Shown here piece after piece: positions 6,161 through 10,881 of a stretch of 10,881 bases of DNA. Below the pieces are notes generated by a model. That model was not told where the DNA came from and did not search any database. It saw only the letters and a list, made by a program, of their open reading frames with translations. Source of the DNA: a bacterium (GTDB lineage Bacteria; Patescibacteriota; Minisyncoccia; UBA6257); the NCBI GenBank assembly GCA_021162155.1, contig JAGGZF010000016.1, positions 1 to 10,881 of the forward strand. Direction: 5' to 3'. Position 1 is the first letter of the stretch, and every line of letters begins with the position of its first letter. A program made the position numbers and the translations under genes.

Positions 6161-7519
6161 ATGCCTGATAACCTGATGGATAAAATAGTTTCTTTATGTA
6201 AGAGGAGAGGATTTATTTTTCCTGATTCTGAAATTTATGGCGGATTGGCTAATACTTGGGATTTTGGTCCTTTAGGGGCAGAGATGAAGAATAATATTAA
6301 AAAAGAATGGTGGAAGGCAATGGTATGGCATAGAGATGATGTAGTGGGATTGGATTCTGCTGTGATAGTAAATCCCAAAGTATGGGAAGCATCGGGACAC
6401 TTAAGCAGTTTTACTGACCCTTTAGTAGAGTGCAAGCAGTGTCATACTCGTTTTCGGGCTGATTATCTGAAAGAAGGGAAATATGGGCCAGTTGTAGAAA
6501 AAGAAGGAGTATTTTATTGTCCTTTATGCGGAGGCGAACTAACAAAAGAAAAGAAGTTTAATCTGATGTTCAAAACATATATTGGTCCTGCGGAAGAAAC
6601 TGCCAATATTGCTTTTTTGAGACCAGAAACAGCACAGGGTATTTTTATTAACTTTAAGAAAGTACTGACTTCTTCCAGAAAAAAAATTCCTTTTGGTATA
6701 GCCCAGATAGGAAAAGCGTTTCGTAACGAAATTACTCCTTCTAATTTTATTTTTCGCACCCGGGAATTTGAACAGATGGAGATGGAATATTTTATCTCTC
6801 CAGAAGAGGATAAAAAATGGTATGACTATTGGAAAGAAATAAGATGGAAATGGTATTTAAGTTTAGGAATGAAAGAGGAGAATCTGCGACAGAGGCCTCA
6901 TCAGGAGAAAGAATTGGCTCATTATGCCAAAGAAGCCACAGATATAGAGTTTAAGTTTCCTTTCGGCTGGTCAGAGTTGGAGGGAATCCATAATAGAACA
7001 GATTATGATTTAAAGAGACACCAGCAATTTTCAAACAAAGATTTATCCTATTGGGATGAAGAAACTCACCAGAAATATATTCCTTATGTTATAGAAACTT
7101 CTGCCGGAGTAGAAAGAAGTTTATTAGCTTTTCTTATAAATGCCTATACTGAAGAACAAGATAAAAATAAGGAAACACGAGTAGTTTTAAGATTACATCC
7201 TAAAATAGCACCAATAAAGTTGGCTGTCTTGCCTCTTCTGAAAAATAATAAAGAATTGGTTCAAACAGCGCGGGATATTTTCCTGAAACTTCAACGGCAA
7301 GTAGATTATTTAATAGATTATGATGAAGTTGGTTCAATTGGAAGAAGATATCGGCGACAAGATGAGGTAGGCACTCCTTGGTGTGTGACTATAGACCATC
7401 AAACATTGGAAGACCAAACAGTGACTATTAGGGATAGAGATACTATGAAGCAAGAAAGAATAAAAACAGAAGAAATAACCCACTGGGTAGAAGAAAAATT
7501 ATGTATAAATTCTCTGTAA
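6161..7519 (+). CDS. glyQS: Glycine--tRNA ligase, single-chain alpha2 type
   Basis: A class II aminoacyl-tRNA synthetase that charges tRNA-Gly in the cytoplasm. At 452 residues it is the homodimeric eukaryote/archaea/Firmicutes-like form, not the two-subunit GlyQ+GlyS enzyme. Family segments in order: SEIYGGLANTWDFGPLG (23-39); an inserted zinc site with Cys91, Cys94, Cys120 and Cys123; RPETAQG (154-160); motif 2 around FRNE (187-190) to Arg199 and Glu203; GWSELEGIHNRTDYDL (269-284), with the glycine-recognition glutamates; motif 3 SAGVERSLLAFL (314-325). The anticodon-binding domain runs from about 345 to 440 (HPKIAPIKLAVLPL). The start matches the usual N-terminus of the family. Its 3' end overlaps the M16 peptidase gene by 19 nt in another frame. 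Confidence 0.97.
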   Translation: MPDNLMDKIVSLCKRRGFIFPDSEIYGGLANTWDFGPLGAEMKNNIKKEWWKAMVWHRDDVVGLDSAVIVNPKVWEASGHLSSFTDPLVECKQCHTRFRADYLKEGKYGPVVEKEGVFYCPLCGGELTKEKKFNLMFKTYIGPAEETANIAFLRPETAQGIFINFKKVLTSSRKKIPFGIAQIGKAFRNEITPSNFIFRTREFEQMEMEYFISPEEDKKWYDYWKEIRWKWYLSLGMKEENLRQRPHQEKELAHYAKEATDIEFKFPFGWSELEGIHNRTDYDLKRHQQFSNKDLSYWDEETHQKYIPYVIETSAGVERSLLAFLINAYTEEQDKNKETRVVLRLHPKIAPIKLAVLPLLKNNKELVQTARDIFLKLQRQVDYLIDYDEVGSIGRRYRRQDEVGTPWCVTIDHQTLEDQTVTIRDRDTMKQERIKTEEITHWVEEKLCINSL

Positions 7520-8772
7520 AAAAGTTTTCTAATGGACTGCGATTGTTATTGGTTCCTTCCCGGGAATCATTATCTTTCCGGGCGACTGTTTATGTAAGAA
7601 CTGGTGCCAACTTTGAAACAAAGAAGAACAACGGAATATCTCATTTACTGGAGCATATGTGTTTTAAGGGAACTGCAAAGCGTCCTTCTAATTTAGCAAT
7701 AACTCAGGAACTGGATGCGGTAGGGGGAAGTTATAATGCCTTTACCGGAAGAGAAGTTACCGGCTATTATACTTATGTTGCTCGGAAGAATGCGGAACTG
7801 GCGGTAGATATAGTATCCGATATATTTCTGAATTCTCTTTTTCCTTCCCCAGCCCTTCAAAAAGAAAAGAGAGTAGTAAGAGAAGAAATTCATACTTATA
7901 AAGATATTCCTCAAAGTTATATATTTGAATTGTGGGATAAATTAGTTTATGGAGACCAACCCAGTGGCTGGCCTATCGTAGGCACGGTTTCTAATGTATT
8001 AAGTTTTAGTAGAGAAGATTTACTGCGCTATTACAAAAGGCAATACAGAGCCCAATCTACTTTAGTAACCATCAGCGGTAATTTTTCCTCTGCTTCAGTT
8101 ATTTCTTTAATCAAAAGATATTTCGCTAATATTAGAAAAGGCAAGGCATCTCCTCGAAAGCCAGTAAGAGTAAGCCAGAAAAAACCTCGCTTGTTGCTTT
8201 ATTCTAAAAAAACAGACCAAACTCATCTTCTTTTAGGGGTAAGAGGAATAAAATATTCTGATAAGAGGCGTTATGCTTTAGATGTATTAGAAGCAATTTT
8301 TGACGGAGGAATGTCAGGAAGGTTATTTCAGTTGATAAGAGAAAAACTTTCTGCTGCTTATTGGACAAAAAGTTATATAGATTATTATCCTGATTATGGA
8401 GAATGGCGGGTTTACGCCGGAGTAGATAATTGTAAGACCGAGATGGTAATTTCCGGTATTCTACAGGAGTGGCAAAAATTTAAAAATTACAAAGTATCTC
8501 CTGCTGAATTAAGAAAAGCGCAGAATTATTTAACAGGCAAGGTTGCTTTGTCTTTAGAGAATGTTCATTCTGTAGCAAGCAAAATTGCCGCTCAGTTGCT
8601 GCTATATAACAAAGTAGAAATGCCCAAGGATTATTTGCGCAAGATAAGACAGGTTACAGTTAGAGATATACAAAAAGTAGCCCAAGATCTGTTAACTCCG
8701 GAGAGATTAAATTTAGTTGTAATTTCCTCTTCTGGAGACAAAAGAAAGCTTCGTAAATTATTAAAAATTTGA
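7501..8772 (+). CDS. M16 family (pitrilysin/processing-peptidase type) zinc metallopeptidase
   Basis: A zinc peptidase of the M16 family, related to mitochondrial processing peptidase beta and bacterial PqqL/YmxG-type enzymes. The inverted zinc motif HLLEH is at 48-52, with Glu51 as catalytic base. Glu129 lies at the expected distance as third zinc ligand. The C-terminal M16 domain has GGMSGRLFQLIREKLSAAY (269-287), with the conserved Arg280 and Tyr287 that help bind substrate. At 423 residues it is the half-size active form, which usually acts as a dimer; no inactive partner gene is adjacent. There is no signal peptide, so it is likely cytoplasmic. It begins inside glyQS (19-nt overlap) without a clear Shine-Dalgarno, suggesting translational coupling. 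It is the one complete gene here ending in TGA. Substrate is unknown. Confidence 0.94.
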   Translation: MYKFSVKKFSNGLRLLLVPSRESLSFRATVYVRTGANFETKKNNGISHLLEHMCFKGTAKRPSNLAITQELDAVGGSYNAFTGREVTGYYTYVARKNAELAVDIVSDIFLNSLFPSPALQKEKRVVREEIHTYKDIPQSYIFELWDKLVYGDQPSGWPIVGTVSNVLSFSREDLLRYYKRQYRAQSTLVTISGNFSSASVISLIKRYFANIRKGKASPRKPVRVSQKKPRLLLYSKKTDQTHLLLGVRGIKYSDKRRYALDVLEAIFDGGMSGRLFQLIREKLSAAYWTKSYIDYYPDYGEWRVYAGVDNCKTEMVISGILQEWQKFKNYKVSPAELRKAQNYLTGKVALSLENVHSVASKIAAQLLLYNKVEMPKDYLRKIRQVTVRDIQKVAQDLLTPERLNLVVISSSGDKRKLRKLLKI

Positions 8773-8789
8773 TACAATATATTTACAAT
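8761..8789 (+). promoter_or_regulatory. Putative promoter of the AI-2E family permease
   Basis: TTAAAA (8761-8766) and TACAAT (8784-8789) are 17 nt apart and the second ends 18 nt before the ATG at 8808. A second candidate, TGATACAAT (8770-8778), has the extended -10 TG and overlaps the stop codon of the peptidase gene. Either would give a leader of about 10-25 nt. The stretch is so AT-rich that chance matches are likely. Confidence 0.35.
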
Positions 8790-8791
8790 TA

Positions 8792-8807
8792 TATAAAGTT
8801 ATAAAGT
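8792..8807 (+). repeat. 8-bp tandem duplication abutting the permease start codon
   Basis: TATAAAGT occurs twice in direct succession (8792-8799 and 8800-8807), and the second copy touches the ATG at 8808. Both copies lie in the presumed leader or promoter region. There is no Shine-Dalgarno sequence here, so the duplication occupies the place where one would be. Confidence 0.85.
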
Positions 8808-9869
8808 ATGAAAAAAGATACTGCTCAACTGAATATCTCTTGGGAGAGTATAGGTCGTTTCTACCTTCCTATTCTAATCGCTCTTATTGTATGGTATTTT
8901 AGGAGTTTAATTTTGGTTTTTGTTACTGCTTTTATATTTGCCTCTCTTTTAGAAAGGCCTATTGATTATTTAGAAGAGAAAGGGAAAAATCGCTGGTTAG
9001 CCACTTTTATTGTCTATATTATAACTTTATTTGGTTTGAGTATATTATTATATTTTGTAGGCGGCATTATTACCCAAAATCTTGCTTTAGTAGTGAAAAT
9101 TCTTCCCCAGTGGCTCCAGCCATCTTCTTTACAGAATTGGGAACAGTTATGGCAGCATCTTAATTGGGGTATATCTCAAGGTTTTTCTGATTTTACTTTC
9201 TCTACCGAACAGTTGACTAATTTATTTAATTCTATTTTTTCTCAGTCAGCCAAAATAATAAGTAAAATTTTAGGAGGAACTTTTTATGCTTTTCTGGTAA
9301 TACTCATTTCTTTCTTTATTAATACCGAAAAAAAAGGTATAGAAAAAGCGCTGCGGTTTATGGTTCCCCATAAATATGAAGAATACATAGTATATTTATG
9401 GAACAAAACCAGAAAGAGAGTAGGAGGATGGTTTTTCTCTCAATTATTACTAAGTTTAGGAGTTGGCTTATTAGTATATGGCAGTTTTTCTTTGTTGGGG
9501 ATACCGAATGCTGGACTTTTAGGAGTAATAGCCGGAATAGCAGACTTTGTTCCTTATCTTGGTCCAGTGGTTGCCGGAGGATTATCTTTTCTTGTTGCCT
9601 TAAGCCAAGGATGGACGATTGCTCTGTTCGCTTTAATAACTTTCATTATAATTCAGGCAATAGAAGCATTAGTTGCTCCTTCATTGAGGTCTAAAACTAT
9701 GAAATTAAATCCTTTGGTGATAATTTTGGCCTTGTTAATAGGAGGAAAATTGGCGGGGGTAATAGGCGTGATAATAATTCTTCCCTTGGCTGCTACTTTT
9801 GTGGAATTTATAAAAGATTTGCGTTCTGGTCGTCTGCAATCCTATCTTCCTCAATTGCCTATCATTTAG
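8808..9869 (+). CDS. AI-2E family (UPF0118/PerM-like) membrane transporter
   Basis: A polytopic inner-membrane protein of 353 residues, the usual length for the family. Hydrophobic segments are seen at about 17-46 (one or two spans), 63-88, 154-171, 209-231, 235-265, 268-290 and 302-333. Family signatures include FVPYLGPVVAGG (247-258), then TMKLNPLVIILALLIGGKLAG (297-317) and ILPLAA (324-329). Between the second and third span regions lies a hydrophilic, Trp/Gln-rich stretch (100-150). The family name comes from E. coli TqsA, but members also include sodium/proton antiporters and proteins of unknown substrate. AI-2 transport should not be assumed, and no luxS is in the window. It follows the M16 gene by 35 nt and precedes metG by 34 nt. 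Confidence 0.9.
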   Translation: MKKDTAQLNISWESIGRFYLPILIALIVWYFRSLILVFVTAFIFASLLERPIDYLEEKGKNRWLATFIVYIITLFGLSILLYFVGGIITQNLALVVKILPQWLQPSSLQNWEQLWQHLNWGISQGFSDFTFSTEQLTNLFNSIFSQSAKIISKILGGTFYAFLVILISFFINTEKKGIEKALRFMVPHKYEEYIVYLWNKTRKRVGGWFFSQLLLSLGVGLLVYGSFSLLGIPNAGLLGVIAGIADFVPYLGPVVAGGLSFLVALSQGWTIALFALITFIIIQAIEALVAPSLRSKTMKLNPLVIILALLIGGKLAGVIGVIIILPLAATFVEFIKDLRSGRLQSYLPQLPII

Positions 9870-9885
9870 TATATAGTTTAGTGAT

Positions 9886-9902
9886 TATATTGAAACCGGT
9901 TT
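9886..9902 (+). promoter_or_regulatory. Possible metG -10 box and adjoining palindrome
   Basis: TATATT (9886-9891) ends 12 nt before the metG ATG at 9904, which predicts a leader of about 6 nt. It is followed at once by the perfect 10-bp palindrome AAACCGGTTT (9893-9902), which would cover the transcription start. The palindrome could be an operator half-site pair, but a single short copy proves nothing. No -35 is visible. Confidence 0.25.
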
Positions 9903-9903
9903 A

Positions 9904-10881
9904 ATGCGTTACTATTTAACCACTGCTATTCCTTATGTGAATGCTAAACCCCATTTGGGGTTTGTTTTGGAAATAGTGCAGACAGATACTTTTGCGCGTT
10001 TTTTGAAGTTGTTGGGTGAAGAAGTATATTGGATAACTGGAACTGATGAGAATAGTTTAAAGAATGTAATTGCTGCCCGCAAATTAAATATTTCAGTTCA
10101 GGAGTTAGTAGATAAAAATAGTATTGCTTTCCGCAACCTTCGAGAGGTGTTTCATTTATCTTATAACGATTTTATCAGAACTACAGAAGAGAGGCATCGT
10201 AGAGGAGTGAAAAAGTTATGGGAAGCAGTGGCAACCCGGGGAGATATTTATAAGAAAGATTATCAGGGATTATATTGTGTAGGATGTGAGGCATTTTATA
10301 AGCCAGAAGAGTTAGTTAATGGATTGTGCCCGGAACACAAAACAAAACCTGAATTAGTAAAAGAGAAGAATTATTTCTTTAAATTATCTCGCTATCAAAA
10401 AAAATTAGAAGAGATTATAGAAAAAGGAGAAGTAGAGATTGTTCCTGTTTCCCGAAGAAATGAAATAGTTAGTTTTATTCATCAGGGATTGGAGGATTTT
10501 AGTATATCTCGTTCTATGAAAAGAGCATCTGGCTGGGGGATTCCTGTGCCGGGAGATAGTTCTCAAGTTATTTATGTTTGGTTTGACGCTTTAGCCAACT
10601 ATATTACTGCTTTAGGTTATGCCGAGAATTCTGACTTGTTTCGCAAGTGGTGGGAGAAATCAGATAAGATTATTCATTTTATAGGAAAAGGTATTACTCG
10701 TTTCCATGCTGTTTATTGGCCGGCAATGTTGCTGTCAGCAGGAATTCGGCTTCCTTCTACTATATTTGTTCATGGTTATCTTACTATTAATGGCCAGAAA
10801 ATTTCTAAATCTTCCGGAGGGGCGATAGATCCCTTAGAATTAGTTAAAGAATACGACCCTGAAGTTATACGCTATTTTCTG
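9904..10881 (+). CDS. metG: Methionine--tRNA ligase, N-terminal part (runs off the right edge)
   Basis: A class I synthetase that charges initiator and elongator tRNA-Met. The frame is open for 326 codons to the window edge, so about the first 60% or more of the protein is present. The catalytic Rossmann fold starts with TTAIPYVNAKPHLGF (6-20), in which the HIGH signature reads HLGF. GTDENS follows at 46-51, where most MetRS enzymes have GTDEHG. The connective region has one zinc knuckle: Cys125, Cys128, Cys142 and His145. VWFDALANYITALGY (225-239) matches the methionine pocket segment, and KISKS (299-303) is the KMSKS loop. The anticodon-binding domain and any C-terminal tRNA-binding extension lie outside. 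No Shine-Dalgarno precedes the ATG. Identity is secure despite the altered signature residues. Confidence 0.96.
   Translation, partial: MRYYLTTAIPYVNAKPHLGFVLEIVQTDTFARFLKLLGEEVYWITGTDENSLKNVIAARKLNISVQELVDKNSIAFRNLREVFHLSYNDFIRTTEERHRRGVKKLWEAVATRGDIYKKDYQGLYCVGCEAFYKPEELVNGLCPEHKTKPELVKEKNYFFKLSRYQKKLEEIIEKGEVEIVPVSRRNEIVSFIHQGLEDFSISRSMKRASGWGIPVPGDSSQVIYVWFDALANYITALGYAENSDLFRKWWEKSDKIIHFIGKGITRFHAVYWPAMLLSAGIRLPSTIFVHGYLTINGQKISKSSGGAIDPLELVKEYDPEVIRYFL

Noticed and set aside
6235..6435. Minus-strand open frame of 66 codons inside glyQS
   Set aside because: It lies wholly antisense to a well-supported synthetase gene, has no recognisable motif, and its residues reflect the codon pattern of the sense strand.
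6514..6759. Minus-strand open frame of 81 codons inside glyQS
   Set aside because: Antisense shadow across the zinc site and motif 2 coding sequence of glyQS, with no domain or initiation signal.
7693..7914. Minus-strand open frame of 73 codons inside the M16 peptidase gene
   Set aside because: Antisense shadow over the conserved peptidase domain; low-complexity residues and no support.
8770..8796. UGA read as glycine, which would extend the M16 peptidase by eight codons to a TAA
   Set aside because: None of the complete genes contains an in-frame TGA, although the Gracilibacteria/SR1 code would use it often for glycine, and the protein already ends at a normal family length.
9398..9694. 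Plus-strand frame of 98 codons inside the AI-2E permease gene
   Set aside because: Out-of-frame shadow over conserved membrane segments; Ser/Arg-rich, no motif, and no independent start signal.
1..10881. CRISPR array, insertion sequence, integrase, toxin-antitoxin or defence genes
   Set aside because: No spaced direct repeats, terminal inverted repeats, transposase motifs or small paired genes are visible; the tRNA 3' end is not repeated elsewhere in the window as an attachment site.

Overview
The window is an AT-rich stretch of bacterial chromosome made up almost entirely of housekeeping genes packed close together. It most likely comes from a member of the Candidate Phyla Radiation (Patescibacteria), probably Parcubacteria-like. 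The reasons are the style of the proteins (a soluble-looking HtrA protease, a single-chain alpha2-type glycyl-tRNA synthetase, a MetRS with the motifs HLGF and GTDENS, a RecG with a longer loop in its second helicase half), the short intergenic gaps, the near absence of Shine-Dalgarno sequences, and a membrane-anchored protein with tandem Ig-like modules next to recO. This placement rests on recalled family resemblance, not on a search. UGA behaves as a stop: one gene ends in TGA and none of the reading frames contains an internal TGA. The UGA-as-glycine code of Gracilibacteria/SR1 is therefore unlikely.

Layout. Positions 1-317 carry no convincing gene but hold several inverted repeats and a promoter-like box. 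An HtrA-type serine protease (318-1361, +) converges tail to tail with recG (1364-3511, -), with only 2 bp between the stop codons and a hairpin across both. Upstream of recG on the same strand is tRNA-Arg(GCG) (3542-3613, -). From a divergent promoter the rightward block begins: recO (3677-4399), an Ig-module membrane protein (4416-6149), glyQS (6161-7519), an M16 zinc peptidase overlapping glyQS by 19 nt (7501-8772), an AI-2E family permease (8808-9869) and metG, which runs off the right edge (9904-10881+).

How the parts relate. RecG (branch migration and fork rescue) and RecO (RecF-pathway annealing and RecA loading) flank the tRNA and serve DNA repair. GlyRS, MetRS and tRNA-Arg serve translation. 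HtrA and the M16 peptidase are proteolytic quality-control enzymes, and the Ig-like protein and the permease belong to the envelope. Nothing suggests a mobile element, a defence island or a dedicated biosynthetic system.

The most notable signal is not a gene. Most plus-strand transcription units have a TATAAT/TACAAT-like box only about 10-30 nt before the start codon and no ribosome-binding site, which fits leaderless or very short-leader mRNAs. Other points are the G34 arginine tRNA, altered class I signature residues in MetRS, a possible hairpin bridge between an AGGAG and the recG start, and short tandem duplications directly upstream of two start codons. I found no clear evidence of a previously undescribed system.
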